DNA of 31,777 bases from JAVBRU01 sp031547595 (GTDB lineage Bacteria > Bacillota > Clostridia > Christensenellales > Aristaeellaceae). The stretch spans positions 1-31,777 of the forward strand of contig JAVBRU010000035.1 of the NCBI GenBank assembly GCA_031547595.1, read 5' to 3'. Made by a program: the position numbers and the translations under genes. Within the stretch, counting starts at the first letter, position 1. Each line of letters starts with the position of its first letter. The notes beneath the pieces were generated by a model, which saw only the letters and a program-made list of their open reading frames with translations, did no database searches and was not told the origin of the DNA. This document shows, in pieces, positions 16,394 through 25,275 of this stretch.

Positions 16394-16528
16394 CCACCCG
16401 GTATGCAAAAACAAGTGAAAACCATTCGGAATAAGGCGTCAATGTCCGCAAATTATGTTATGATGGGTGTGAACCATTTTGCTTTCTGCTGCATCTTACA
16501 GGTGTATACCGCCAAGAGGAGGGAAGCC

Positions 16529-16990
16529 ATGACGCCGCTGGAGTTTGAGGAAAACGTGATCGCGCTCACAGAAACGCTGTATCGCGTCAGCTCCTCGCTG
16601 TTGCCCCGCCTGTGCGACAGGCAGGATGCAGTGCAAAATTGTATATTGCAGGCCTGGCAGCATCAGGGCAGCGTGCGCAAAGCGGATGCATTTAAGCCCT
16701 GGCTGATCCGCATTCTGATCAACGAATGCTATACTTTGATGCGCAAAAACAAGCGTCTTGTGTTCACAGAGGTGTTGCCGGAGGCTGGTTGTACGCCAAA
16801 TGACCGGGACGAAGCGCTGCACGACGCGGTGCAGGCGCTGCCGGAAATGTACCGCCTGCCCGTGGTGTTGTTTTATATGGAGGGCGCGGGCATAGAGGAC
16901 ATCTCCCGCATATTGCGCATTCCCGCCGGCACTGTCAAATCGCGCCTCAGCAAAGCCCGCCGCAGCCTGAAAGGGGAGTTGACCCGATGA
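16529..16990 (+). CDS. ECF-type RNA polymerase sigma factor
   Basis: A 153-residue extracytoplasmic-function sigma factor. Region 2 includes DRQDAVQNCILQAWQH (about 31-46) and the FKPWLIRILINECY segment. Region 4 has LPEMYRLPVVLFYMEGAG, then the helix-turn-helix IEDISRILRIPAGTVKSRLS, ending KARRSLK. The ATG at 16529 is chosen because GAGGAGGG (16516-16523) lies just upstream; the frame is open further 5', but that part is antisense to DUF2461. The stop overlaps the next gene as ATGA, the usual arrangement for a sigma factor and its membrane regulator. Confidence 0.9.
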   Translation: MTPLEFEENVIALTETLYRVSSSLLPRLCDRQDAVQNCILQAWQHQGSVRKADAFKPWLIRILINECYTLMRKNKRLVFTEVLPEAGCTPNDRDEALHDAVQALPEMYRLPVVLFYMEGAGIEDISRILRIPAGTVKSRLSKARRSLKGELTR

Positions 16991-17994
16991 ACCAGCAGCA
17001 ATGGCAAAATGCCTATGAAAAAGCCCCCGACACCTTTCATCAGGCCATTCGGGGGGCATTGAAGGAAACGCGCCGCGCGCAGCTGCGCCCTACTTTGCGA
17101 TACGTGGCGCTGGCGGCGGTGCTGACGCTGTTTCTGTGCGGCACGGCAGTGGCCGTGATGAATTTGATTGGCGTGCTCAGCTTTCTGCCGCAGGGCACCG
17201 ATCCGAACGTGGTGCAAACCGCATTGCCCCAGGCGTGCGAGGGAGGGCTTCCCGGTATGTCTGTTTCCGTGCGGGACGCCGCGTCCGACGGCATTGCCGT
17301 GCACCTGACGCTTGCTTTCTCCGCAGCCGACCCCAAAGCCATCGTGTTATCCGAGTTTGACGCCCAGCGTGTGGATACCGCAGGTGCCAAGCAGGTATTG
17401 GTGGCTGCCGTGCCGGAGGTGAGTAGCGGCGGGCAAGCACTGCTGGCCGGGGTCAGCTGGCTGTACGAAACGCCCACCACGCTGGTGGTGGATCTGGTGC
17501 TGGACTTGCGCTTTCTTGCGGAGCCTTCTGAGGGCACCCCTCTGACGTTGCAAGTGGATTACTTTATCGCAGAAGAGGTGGATTACAAAAAAATGCACAC
17601 CGGCCGCATGGATGTGCTGGTGGTGCAAACACTGCAGCAACAGGCGGTGTACCACGCAGTCAACCTGCCCCTTGTTTTTGAAGGGTTTATGATGACGGAC
17701 GCGGAGTTCATCCAAACGCCGCTCGGACTGTATGCCAGCTATACGCTGCTGGATGATATGGAGCTGCTCCCCAGTGGCAACCTGTGGATTGATCTGGCCG
17801 ATGAAAACGGCCAGCCGCTGCCCAAGCAGCATGGCGGCTATAAAATGCCTTTATCGATGGAGTACGAATCCCAGATCATGCATGTGTTCTATAATACCGG
17901 CGTTATGCCGGAAAATATCGTGCTATTGCCCTATGACAGCGGCACGCGAGAGCAGTTTGCGCCCATCGCATTGACAATAGAAAAAGACAGCTAA
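16987..17994 (+). CDS. membrane-anchored putative anti-sigma factor, DUF4179-like
   Basis: A 335-residue protein with a short cytoplasmic N-terminus (about 1-37), one transmembrane segment at about 38-59, and a large beta-rich extracellular part. Topology, size and coupling to the ECF sigma factor (ATGA overlap) match DUF4179-type regulators that hold a sigma factor at the membrane and respond to an envelope signal. I see no HxxxCxxC zinc anti-sigma motif, so the sigma-binding mode is inferred. Its stop codon overlaps the stop of the convergent phosphatase gene by 4 bp. Confidence 0.7.
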   Translation: MNQQQWQNAYEKAPDTFHQAIRGALKETRRAQLRPTLRYVALAAVLTLFLCGTAVAVMNLIGVLSFLPQGTDPNVVQTALPQACEGGLPGMSVSVRDAASDGIAVHLTLAFSAADPKAIVLSEFDAQRVDTAGAKQVLVAAVPEVSSGGQALLAGVSWLYETPTTLVVDLVLDLRFLAEPSEGTPLTLQVDYFIAEEVDYKKMHTGRMDVLVVQTLQQQAVYHAVNLPLVFEGFMMTDAEFIQTPLGLYASYTLLDDMELLPSGNLWIDLADENGQPLPKQHGGYKMPLSMEYESQIMHVFYNTGVMPENIVLLPYDSGTREQFAPIALTIEKDS

Positions 17995-18386
17995 AACTTC
18001 ATGCCCTGAAGGCCGCGCTCAATCTGTTGCGCGGTCTTTTCATAGGTGGCTTCGCTTTGGCCAAAGGGGTCGGGGATGTCCGGCACAAATGAAATAATTT
18101 TTCCGGCATACTGTGGGTAACGCTGGCGCAGGCGCTCTGCGTGCGCGGCGGTGATGCCCACCACGCGGTCGGCTTGCTTCATCAGACGTTCAGACACGGG
18201 CTGCGCCTGATGGCCGGAGGCATCGATGCCGCGTTTTTCGAGTGCGCGCTCTGCATAGGGGGATATCCCTTGCGCTTCGCCCGCAAACAGCCCGGCGCTG
18301 TGCGCATCGAAGCCCAACGCTCGCGCCATGTATGCCGCCATGGGGCTGCGGCAGGTGTTGCCGGTGCACACAAACAGGATGTTCAT
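17991..18386 (-). CDS. low-molecular-weight protein-tyrosine phosphatase
   Basis: A 131-residue phosphatase with the N-terminal active-site loop CTGNTCRS (C7 to R13, the CX5R motif) and the acid/base loop DPFG (106-109), which lacks the second tyrosine-type residue of some relatives. Family members remove phosphate from phosphotyrosine or phosphoarginine and regulate kinases and stress proteins. The start overlaps the Sua5 stop as ATGA. In Clostridia this gene commonly follows sua5, often with rpiB, which is absent here. Confidence 0.9.
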   Translation of the reverse strand: MNILFVCTGNTCRSPMAAYMARALGFDAHSAGLFAGEAQGISPYAERALEKRGIDASGHQAQPVSERLMKQADRVVGITAAHAERLRQRYPQYAGKIISFVPDIPDPFGQSEATYEKTAQQIERGLQGMKF

Positions 18387-19411
18387 TCGTCCTCGCCCTC
18401 CACAATATCAAAGGCCGCTGCACGCGCCATGCGGTTCATCAGCGCCAGGCCTACGCCGTCCTCCAGCCACCCTTCAGCAAAAATGCGGGGCACGCGAAGC
18501 TCGTCCATCTGCCGCAGGGCTGCAAACAGGTTGTGCGCGGCATCGGCGGCGTTCTTTCCCATATCCAGCACGCGGCGCGCGCCATAGGCGGGCAGGTGCG
18601 GGGATTGCGCCAGGATAAACGCATCCGGCGCGGCGTCATACAATGCGCAAATTTTGTGGATCACGGCGTCCGCGCTGCCGCGCACGATGGTCAGGCTGCC
18701 CCTTGGCGCATAGTGCTTGTGCCGCATGCCGGGGGAGGGCGCGGCCTCGCCCTCGCGCAGCGCGCGCATCACGCTGTCCGCCACGCGGGCTTGTCCTACG
18801 ACCCCTGCCACCATATCGGCGGTGATTGCGCCGGGGCGAAGCACGGTGGGAATATCGCCTGTCATATCCAGCACGGTGGATTCCACGCCGATCTCGCACG
18901 CGCCGCCGTCCAGAATCAGCGGAATGCGGCCCTGCATATCTTCCAACACATGCTGCGCAGTGGTGGGGCTGGGGCGTCCGCTAAGGTTGGCGCTGGGCGC
19001 GGCAATGGGCACACCGCTGTGGTCGATCAGCGCCAGCGCCACGGGATGGCGCGGCATGCGCACCGCCACGGAGGATAACCCGGAGGTGGTGATGGCGGGC
19101 ACAATATCTTTCTTGGGTAATAAAAGGGTCAGCGGCCCCGGCCAAAACGCGTCCATCAGCCGTCTGGCGTCATCGCTCACCTCGCACAGCGGTTCCAATT
19201 GAGAAATAGCGGACACGTGCGCAATGAGCGGGTTATCCGCGGGGCGGTTTTTGGCAATAAAAATTTTGAGCACCGCTTCCGCATCCAGGGCGTTGCCGCC
19301 CAGGCCATACACCGTCTCGGTGGGGAAGGCCACCAGCTCGCCGCACTGAATCCGCCGCGCCGCATCCTCAAGCGCCGCCGCGCTGGGCGGCAGGCAAAGG
19401 GTTTCGTACAT
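18383..19411 (-). CDS. sua5: threonylcarbamoyl-AMP synthase, Sua5 type
   Basis: A 342-residue enzyme that makes threonylcarbamoyl-AMP from threonine, bicarbonate and ATP for the t6A37 modification of tRNAs reading ANN codons. The YrdC domain covers about 10-205, with GELVAFPTETVYGLGG, KNRPADNPLIAH and PSANLSGRPSPT. The extra C-terminal Sua5 domain (about 220-342) distinguishes it from short TsaC. SPGMRHKHYAP marks the linker that reaches over the active site. Both flanks are tight (16 nt after the ZIP gene, ATGA with the phosphatase), so it is cotranscribed. Confidence 0.93.
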   Translation of the reverse strand: MYETLCLPPSAAALEDAARRIQCGELVAFPTETVYGLGGNALDAEAVLKIFIAKNRPADNPLIAHVSAISQLEPLCEVSDDARRLMDAFWPGPLTLLLPKKDIVPAITTSGLSSVAVRMPRHPVALALIDHSGVPIAAPSANLSGRPSPTTAQHVLEDMQGRIPLILDGGACEIGVESTVLDMTGDIPTVLRPGAITADMVAGVVGQARVADSVMRALREGEAAPSPGMRHKHYAPRGSLTIVRGSADAVIHKICALYDAAPDAFILAQSPHLPAYGARRVLDMGKNAADAAHNLFAALRQMDELRVPRIFAEGWLEDGVGLALMNRMARAAAFDIVEGEDE

Positions 19412-19427
19412 ACAATGCCTCCGACAA

Positions 19428-20141
19428 CTACTCTAAAAAAAAGCACACCGCGCCGCCCAGCAGCACGCCGATAGCCAACAGCAGCGATTCCACGCGGCCC
19501 TGCGCTTCGCGCTGCGCCTCCGGCAGCATGTTCTGGCACGTGATTTGCAGCATTGCGCCGCCCGCCAGCGCCAGGCAAAAGCCCAGCACATCCGGGCTCA
19601 TTCGCCCCGCCAGCATGCCCAGCGCCGCGCCCAGCATGGTGGGCAGCCCGGCAAGCAGCGTCAGAAGCAGCACCCGTGCAGCTTTGACGCCGCCCTCTCG
19701 AAGCGGCAGCGCCATCGCCAGCCCCTCCGGCACATCGTGCAGCGCAATGGTGAGGCACAGCGCCATGCCCAGCATCGGCGCTTCGGCATAGCCCGCGCCC
19801 ACGGCCAGGCCTTCCGGCAGATTGTGCAGCGCAATGCCCACGCCCACCATCACGCCGGTCGTCCACACGCTGCTGCCGTTTTTGGCGCTGATCAGTGCAT
19901 CACTGACCAGCATGGCCAGCATGCCCGTAAACACCCCTGCGCAGGTCACCGCCACCGACATGCCCATGGCCTCCGGCAACAGCTCAAAGCACACAATGGC
20001 CAGCATCAAGCCGGAGGTGAGGTGCAAAAGCCGCGACATCGTGCGGTGGCTGATGGTTTTGAAGCACATCGCCAGCGCACCGCCCAGCCCTGTGCCCAGC
20101 ACGCCGGATATGAGGGCCAACAATACCGGTCCCATCCGCAA
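19428..20141 (-). CDS. ZIP family metal transporter
   Basis: A 237-residue membrane protein with about eight hydrophobic segments. The binuclear metal site of ZIP proteins is seen in two related helices: HNLPEG (106-111) and HDVPEG (135-140). FELLPEAMG (52-60) and a C-terminal QNMLPEAQRE add further conserved acidic residues. Such proteins import zinc, iron or manganese. No metal regulator or operator was seen. The gene is part of the minus-strand prfA/sua5 block, where a ZIP gene is common in Clostridia. Confidence 0.88.
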   Translation of the reverse strand: MRMGPVLLALISGVLGTGLGGALAMCFKTISHRTMSRLLHLTSGLMLAIVCFELLPEAMGMSVAVTCAGVFTGMLAMLVSDALISAKNGSSVWTTGVMVGVGIALHNLPEGLAVGAGYAEAPMLGMALCLTIALHDVPEGLAMALPLREGGVKAARVLLLTLLAGLPTMLGAALGMLAGRMSPDVLGFCLALAGGAMLQITCQNMLPEAQREAQGRVESLLLAIGVLLGGAVCFFLE

Positions 20142-20174
20142 TCCCTTCTTTCAGAGAAGGGTATGCGGATGCGG

Positions 20175-21239
20175 TTAGATTGATAACTCGTTCAGTTTGT
20201 GCGCCTGCTCGTCCATGGTCAGGGCATCAATGATCTCATCCAGCTCGCCGTCCAAGATGGCGTCAATCTTATACAGCGTGATGCCCACGCGGTGATCGGT
20301 GACGCGGCCCTGGGGGAAGTTGTAGGTGCGGATGCGCTCATTGCGCTCGCCGCTGCCCACCTGCCCGCGCCGGTTCTCGGCATAGCTGGCATCCTTTTGG
20401 GCGCGATAGAAATCATACAGGCGGGATTTGAGCACCCGCATGGCCTTTTCTTTGTTTTTCAGCTGGCTCTTTTCGTCCTGGCAGGTGACCACAAGGCCGG
20501 TGGGGAAGTGTGTGATGCGCACGGCGGAGTCGGTCATGTTAATGTACTGCCCGCCGTGGCCGGATGCGCGGTAGGTGTCAAAGCGGATATCCTCCGGCTT
20601 CACTTCCACCTCCACATCCTCGGCCTCTGGCAGCACAGCCACGGTGGCGGTGGAGGTGTGGATGCGCCCGCCGGACTCTGTGACGGGCACGCGCTGGATG
20701 CGGTGCACGCCGCTCTCGTACTTCATGCGCGAAAAAGCGCCGTTGCCCGACAGCGTGAACACCGCTTCCTTGATGCCGCCAAGCTCGGTCTCCGTGATGC
20801 TGACAGGCTCCACGCGGTAGCCGCTGCGCTCCGCATAGCGGGTGTACATGCGGTACAGCAGCGCGCCGAACAGCCCCGCCTCGTCCCCGCCCGCGCCGGG
20901 CCGGATCTCCATCACCACGTTGCGCTCGTCATTGGGGTCGCGCGGGATGAGAAAGAGCTGCAGCTGCCGGTATTCGTCCTGTTGGCGCTGGGTCAGCTCC
21001 TTGATTTCCTCCTGTGCCATGTCGGCAAGCTCTGGGTCGCTCTGCATGTCTTTGGCTTCCTGCAGGTTGCTCAGCAGCGTGCGGTAACTGCGCCACGCCA
21101 CAATGGCAGGCTCCAGCTGCGCGTGCTCTTTGAGGATTTTTTGCCAGCGCGGCACATCGGCAATGACCTCCGGCTGCGCGGACGCCTCGCCAAGCTCCTC
21201 ATACCGCGCTTCCAGCGCTTCGAATTGTTGTTCCAGCAT
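20175..21239 (-). CDS. prfA: peptide chain release factor 1
   Basis: A 354-residue class I release factor that reads UAA and UAG in the ribosomal A site. The anticodon-like tripeptide is PVT (185-187), fitting the RF1 pattern P(A/V)T, and the peptidyl-hydrolysis motif is GGQ (229-231). Around GGQ the sequence reads SGHGGQYINMTDSAVR, where SGAGGQHIN is more common; the catalytic GGQ is intact. Q231 is the usual target of PrmC, whose gene lies only 3 nt upstream. Length matches RF1. Confidence 0.95.
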   Translation of the reverse strand: MLEQQFEALEARYEELGEASAQPEVIADVPRWQKILKEHAQLEPAIVAWRSYRTLLSNLQEAKDMQSDPELADMAQEEIKELTQRQQDEYRQLQLFLIPRDPNDERNVVMEIRPGAGGDEAGLFGALLYRMYTRYAERSGYRVEPVSITETELGGIKEAVFTLSGNGAFSRMKYESGVHRIQRVPVTESGGRIHTSTATVAVLPEAEDVEVEVKPEDIRFDTYRASGHGGQYINMTDSAVRITHFPTGLVVTCQDEKSQLKNKEKAMRVLKSRLYDFYRAQKDASYAENRRGQVGSGERNERIRTYNFPQGRVTDHRVGITLYKIDAILDGELDEIIDALTMDEQAHKLNELSI

Positions 21240-21242
21240 GGG

Positions 21243-22073
21243 TTATCCTTTCCATTTGGCGCAGATTACGCGCGGCAGGCCGCTGAGATCATGCACCAAA
21301 GCAATATCGGTAAATTGGGGGCCAAACAGCGCGCGCACAGCGTCAAACTGGGTGTCCCCAATCTCGCACAGCACCTGTCCGCCGGGCAGCAGATGGGCAG
21401 GCGCTTCCGCGGCCAACCGTCGGTAGAATAGCAGCCCGTCCGCGCCGCCCTCCAGCGCCATGCGCGGCTCCCTTTGCACCTCGGCCTGCAAAAGAGGGAG
21501 TTCTGCCGCCGGAATATAAGGGGGATTGCTGACGATGATGCCAAACTTCTGCCCCGCCACGGGTTGCAGAAAATCCCCCTGATAGAAGATGATCTCTGCA
21601 CCCTGTGCAGTGGCATTGCGCCGCGCCACGGCCAGCGCTTTTTCGGATAAATCCGTGGCGCTCACCTCCGTTTGCGGCGCCAGCTTTTTGATCGCCACCG
21701 CAATCGCACCGGAGCCTGTGCACACATCCAGCACCCGCATGCCGGGGCGGATGTGTTTCAGCGCCTGCTCCACCAGTGTTTCGGTGTCGGCGCGCGGGAT
21801 CAGCACATCGGGGCACACCTGAAAGGTCAACCCCATAAACTCCTGCGTGCCCTGGATATACTGCAGGGGCTCGCGCGCTTCCCGGCGGCGAAGCAGCGCC
21901 AAAAACGCCGCTTGCTGTGCGTCTGTCAGCGCGTCCCCGCCCCGTAAACGCAAGGCGAGCCGAGGCGCGTCAAGCACCTCGGCCAGCAAATATTCGGCAT
22001 CCAGCCGCGCATCGGGCACGCCGGCTGCCTGAAGTGCCGCTTCGGCGGCGTTAAGCGTTTGCCTGATCGTCAT
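21243..22073 (-). CDS. prmC: release factor glutamine methyltransferase
   Basis: A 276-residue N5-glutamine methyltransferase that modifies the GGQ glutamine of release factors. The N-terminal helical substrate domain (about 1-85) leads into IPRADTETLVEQAL (92-105). SAM motif I is DVCTGSGAIA (116-125), and the catalytic NPPY is at 183-186. It precedes prfA by 3 nt, a functional pairing found widely in bacteria. The start overlaps the end of the DUF1385 gene by 23 nt, so the two are translationally coupled. Confidence 0.95.
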   Translation of the reverse strand: MTIRQTLNAAEAALQAAGVPDARLDAEYLLAEVLDAPRLALRLRGGDALTDAQQAAFLALLRRREAREPLQYIQGTQEFMGLTFQVCPDVLIPRADTETLVEQALKHIRPGMRVLDVCTGSGAIAVAIKKLAPQTEVSATDLSEKALAVARRNATAQGAEIIFYQGDFLQPVAGQKFGIIVSNPPYIPAAELPLLQAEVQREPRMALEGGADGLLFYRRLAAEAPAHLLPGGQVLCEIGDTQFDAVRALFGPQFTDIALVHDLSGLPRVICAKWKG

Positions 22074-23079
22074 CTTTTTTGAGGATCACCCAGCCCTCGG
22101 GGGTCACTTCACCCTCCGGCAGGCCGTGCAGCGCAGCGTTCATGGCGGTGATGGCGATTTCGCACATATCATCTGTGGGCGGCTTGGTGGTCAACTTTTG
22201 CATCATCAGCCCCGGCCAGCGCAGCGCGCGGGTCACGGAATTGTCGGCATGCGCCAAGCCCTTGAGCGACTCATAGCTGATGCCCGTCACAATGGGCAAT
22301 AGCAAAAGGCGGCTCAGGATGCGCAAAAAGTAGTTGGTGCCAAGGTCGAACCCTATGAGTTCCAGCACCAGCACGTCGATGATGGAATAAAAAATAATAG
22401 ACAAAAAGAATGTGAGCAGCAAAAAGCTGGTGCCGCAGCGGGGGTGCAAAGTGGAAAACTGCTGCGCGTTTTTCGGGGTCAATGGCAGATCGTTCTCGTT
22501 GCAATACACCGTCTTATGCTCTGCCCCGTGGTATTGGAAGGTGCGGCGGATATCCGGAATGCGCCCCACCAGCACCATGTACGCAATCAAAATCACAATA
22601 CGGATGATGCCCGTCACCAGGTTTTTAAGCAGCAGCATGCCGCCGGTGGCATTGGCGGGAAACAGACCGATGGCGAGGTTTGGCAGCATCACAAACAAGC
22701 CCATGGACAGCGCCAATGCCAGTACCAGCGCAACGCCCATCACCACTTTGTCCAGGCTCTTGCCCAGCTTGTTCGCCAGCCATTTTTCAAACTTGCTGGG
22801 TTCTTCCTCCATCACGCCCAACATGTTGCTGCTGTCGTTCAGGGTGTTCATCCCCATGGTGAACATCGTCACCATATTGACGGCGCCGCGGATGAAGGGA
22901 ATGCCCATCCACTTGTGCTTCTTGGCGGGGGAAACATAATCCTGCCGCTTGACTACGATGCTGTTGTCCGGCCGGCGCACCGCGATGGCAATGGCGTCCG
23001 GGGCCTTCATCATCACGCCCTCCAGCACCGCCTGGCCGCCGATATCCACGCGTTTTTGCGCGGGTTCCTTCTTGCTCAA
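22051..23079 (-). CDS. DUF1385 (YqhQ-like) membrane protein
   Basis: A 342-residue integral membrane protein. The family motifs are GGQAVLEGVMMK (14-25), FIRGAVNMV, YHGAEHKTV (183-191) and LHPRCGTSFL (211-220). About five membrane segments span residues 110-280. Biochemical function is unknown, but the gene travels with prmC/prfA in Clostridia. The start is TTG at 23079 because GAGGAG (23088-23093) is 8 nt upstream. A nearby ATG abuts that site too closely. Confidence 0.9.
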   Translation of the reverse strand: MSKKEPAQKRVDIGGQAVLEGVMMKAPDAIAIAVRRPDNSIVVKRQDYVSPAKKHKWMGIPFIRGAVNMVTMFTMGMNTLNDSSNMLGVMEEEPSKFEKWLANKLGKSLDKVVMGVALVLALALSMGLFVMLPNLAIGLFPANATGGMLLLKNLVTGIIRIVILIAYMVLVGRIPDIRRTFQYHGAEHKTVYCNENDLPLTPKNAQQFSTLHPRCGTSFLLLTFFLSIIFYSIIDVLVLELIGFDLGTNYFLRILSRLLLLPIVTGISYESLKGLAHADNSVTRALRWPGLMMQKLTTKPPTDDMCEIAITAMNAALHGLPEGEVTPEGWVILKKDDDQANA

Positions 23080-23107
23080 TGCCGCATCTCCTCTTCAAAA
23101 AAGATTC

Positions 23108-23137
23108 TATATACATTATACTCGCTTATTGTGTCAA
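23108..23137 (-). promoter_or_regulatory. sigma-A promoter of the DUF1385-prmC-prfA block
   Basis: On the minus strand a perfect -35 TTGACA (23132-23137) is followed after 18 bp by -10 TATATA (23108-23113). A TATAAT also lies in between, but at too short a spacing. Confidence 0.6.
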
Positions 23138-23153
23138 AACAAAGGCATTTTAT

Positions 23154-23187
23154 AGAAAAAGCAGCATGCCAATGCGGCTTGCTGCTG
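23154..23187 (-). terminator. rho-independent terminator of rpmE
   Basis: On the minus strand, AGCAGCA...GCC pairs with GGC...TGCTGCT around the loop GCATT, and is followed by TTTTTC. It lies about 14 nt past the rpmE stop. Confidence 0.75.
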
Positions 23188-23200
23188 TTTCCTAGCGGGA

Positions 23201-23401
23201 TTACACGCCAAAACGCTTCTTGAAGCGATCTACGCGGCCGCCGGTTTCAACGGTCTTCTGCTTGCCAGTGAAGAACGGGTGACACTTCGAGCAGATGTCA
23301 ACCTTCAACTCGCCCTTGGTGGAGCCGGTTTCGAACGTTTCACCGCACACGCAGCGAACGACTGCCTTCTCGTTAAACTTGGGATGGATTTTTTCCTTCA
23401 T
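23201..23401 (-). CDS. rpmE: 50S ribosomal protein bL31
   Basis: A 66-residue ribosomal protein bL31 of the large subunit. It is the zinc-binding (C+) form: CxC at residues 17-19 and CxxC in ICSKCHPFFTG. This form is usually replaced by a cysteine-free paralog under zinc starvation. It has its own promoter (TTGCAA-17-TATAAT) and terminator. AAGAGG is 9 nt before the ATG. Confidence 0.97.
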   Translation of the reverse strand: MKEKIHPKFNEKAVVRCVCGETFETGSTKGELKVDICSKCHPFFTGKQKTVETGGRVDRFKKRFGV

Positions 23402-23468
23402 GCCATTTCACCTCTTTGTGTATACAGTTGGCGGATTCATAAGTGGCTGCTTATGAGCCGCAACATGC

Positions 23469-23497
23469 ATTATAGCACTGCACTTCATCAATTGCAA
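23469..23497 (-). promoter_or_regulatory. sigma-A promoter for rpmE
   Basis: On the minus strand, -35 TTGCAA (23492-23497) and -10 TATAAT (23469-23474) are 17 bp apart. Confidence 0.8.
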
Positions 23498-23525
23498 GCA
23501 AAATTTAAGGAATTCTAAACATTTA

Positions 23526-24404
23526 CTATTCCAATACCAACGCCATGGCGTGTCCGCTTTCAACGGGCGGTACTTCAACGAATATATCCCCCCGAAGCTC
23601 GCCCGTTTTGGCATCGATGCGCACACTGACAACATAGGGCAAGGCCTTGCCAAACGCCTTATCCTCCTGCTTGGCTGCCTTGTCGTAATTGAACGAATAG
23701 GCCTTGCCCGAATACAACGCCGCGATATGCCCCACCCGGCTGTGCAGACTGTATACAAACTGGTACACCGCGCGGTCGCTGCCCACCGGCACATGGTACA
23801 CCTCAAACTCGATCCCCATCAAATCCAGCTTTTGCTGCGTCCAGCCGGGCAGCGCCAGAATGGCTGCCTCGGCGTATTTTTTTGCTTCCACGTAGGAGAT
23901 GTCCCCGTCCTCGGGCAGCCGGATGTCATGCTCCAGTAAAGCGAGAAACGGCCAGGTACGCCGCACGTGCTCCATTTCCAGCTCCCGCCTGTCCTCCTCG
24001 CTGATGTGTGGCAGCTTCGCGCGCCATTCCAGCACAAAATGATACATCGCTTCGTAGTTCCGCTCGTTGGTCAGCAGCGCCTCATAAAGCTGCTGGTACG
24101 TGGAGATGTGCTCCGGGTGTTTGATCTCCTTCAGCTTGCCGTCCTCCGTCATGCTGCCAATCACCAGGCCGTTGGTGGTAGGGTCGGCATTTTTTAGCTT
24201 CAGCGAAAACGCCCAGCCGCCGCCCGTTACGTGAATGAAGTTGTAGGGCTCCAGCATGTCCTTCGTATACCCCGCTTCCTGGCAGTAATGATACATCAGC
24301 TCCTTTGCCCGGGCTTCGGTGATACCCGCGAGAGCGGGGGCCATAGACAGTGCACAAATAATAACAATACACAATCCTATAGCAAAAACGGTTTTTTGTT
24401 TCAT
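23526..24404 (-). CDS. secreted PepSY-like protein, paralog 1
   Basis: A 292-residue exported protein. The signal peptide covers about 1-26 (ends PALAG). The mature N-terminus (ITEARAKELMYHYC, then GGWAFSLKLKN and DGKLKEI) resembles a PepSY-like repeat. A helical middle part follows, then a C-terminal repeat: ILALPGWTQQKLDL, AVYQFVYSLHS and YVVSVRIDAKTGELRG. The same blocks occur in three neighbouring genes. PepSY domains often inhibit or bind extracellular proteases, but no metal or catalytic residues are evident and no function is assigned. It is the last gene of a three-gene set, 13 nt after paralog 2, with its own AAAGGAG. Confidence 0.75.
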   Translation of the reverse strand: MKQKTVFAIGLCIVIICALSMAPALAGITEARAKELMYHYCQEAGYTKDMLEPYNFIHVTGGGWAFSLKLKNADPTTNGLVIGSMTEDGKLKEIKHPEHISTYQQLYEALLTNERNYEAMYHFVLEWRAKLPHISEEDRRELEMEHVRRTWPFLALLEHDIRLPEDGDISYVEAKKYAEAAILALPGWTQQKLDLMGIEFEVYHVPVGSDRAVYQFVYSLHSRVGHIAALYSGKAYSFNYDKAAKQEDKAFGKALPYVVSVRIDAKTGELRGDIFVEVPPVESGHAMALVLE

Positions 24405-24417
24405 CGTTGCTCCTTTG

Positions 24418-25275
24418 TTATTGGATCATCCAAAATTCGTCCACGTAATCCGCGCCAGGGAATTGAACATTGGGTTCCTCCAGCACGCTGCCCGTCTTGG
24501 CATCTACTCGCACGCTGATGTACTGCGGTGTGGAATCCTCGCTGCCGCCAAACCGGGCATAGAGGGGTTTGAGGTACTGCTTTTCGTACACATCCCACGC
24601 GAAGTTGATATACTGCGGCGCAGCGGAGGAACGGCGGGAAAAGATGAACTGGTACACGGGCTGGCCAAGCTGCGAGGATATGTAATATACCTGTGTGCTT
24701 AAATCAAAGAAGTCCAAATGCTCTTTCGTCCAGCCCGGCAAGGAAAGGATGCTTTGAGTAGCGGTATTAAGCGCCGTATCAAGCAAAACGCTGTCTTCCT
24801 CCGGCAGGCGGATGTCCTGCCCAAAGGCATAGGCAAATTGGTAAAACACATTTGGGGAGGTGCCTTTTTGATCGGCTAACAGCGCTTCAAATTCTTGCAG
24901 ATAAGGAAGCCATGCTTCCCGGTACGCCACCATGTCCTCCATAGTATAGGCAAGGCGCTTGGTGCTGTTGACAAGCCGCGTCACATCCTCGCGCCATTCC
25001 GGCCCTCGCAGCGCGGTCATGTTGCCCTTGGCATCAAGGGTTATTTCAATGCGCCCATCGGTGATGCCGGGGGCATTCACTGTAAACACAAACTGCCATG
25101 TTCCGTTTTTCTGACTGCTGTCTGTCAAGGAAATCGCGTCTTTCTGCATTTTGAGGCAATAAGCAATGTTTTGATACGCTGCTTCCATTGCCTTTTCTTC
25201 CGTTATTGCCGCGAAAGCACCAGCGGTAAAAAGCAGCAGCAACACCAGGCCTACGACCAATCCAATCTTTTTCAT
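24418..25275 (-). CDS. secreted PepSY-like protein, paralog 2
   Basis: A 285-residue exported protein with signal peptide MKKIGLVVGLVLLLLFTAG. It shares the family layout: ITEEKAMEAAYQN, TWQFVFTV, YREAWLPYLQEF, QDIRLPE, ILSLPGWTKEHLDFF, VYQFIFSRRS and YISVRVDAKTGSV. A longer start at 25299 is rejected because AGGAGGGG (25283-25290) directly precedes the ATG at 25275. The start overlaps the paralog 3 stop as ATGA. Function unknown. Confidence 0.75.
   Translation of the reverse strand: MKKIGLVVGLVLLLLFTAGAFAAITEEKAMEAAYQNIAYCLKMQKDAISLTDSSQKNGTWQFVFTVNAPGITDGRIEITLDAKGNMTALRGPEWREDVTRLVNSTKRLAYTMEDMVAYREAWLPYLQEFEALLADQKGTSPNVFYQFAYAFGQDIRLPEEDSVLLDTALNTATQSILSLPGWTKEHLDFFDLSTQVYYISSQLGQPVYQFIFSRRSSAAPQYINFAWDVYEKQYLKPLYARFGGSEDSTPQYISVRVDAKTGSVLEEPNVQFPGADYVDEFWMIQ

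Noticed and set aside
16043..16528. 5' extension of the sigma-factor frame
   Set aside because: The extension is antisense to DUF2461. A strong ribosome-binding site marks the internal ATG at 16529.
20478..20553. Altered GGQ surroundings in release factor 1 as a sign of changed stop-codon use
   Set aside because: GGQ and the PVT tripeptide are intact, genes in the window end normally with TAA, TAG and TGA, and an H before GGQ occurs in other release factors.
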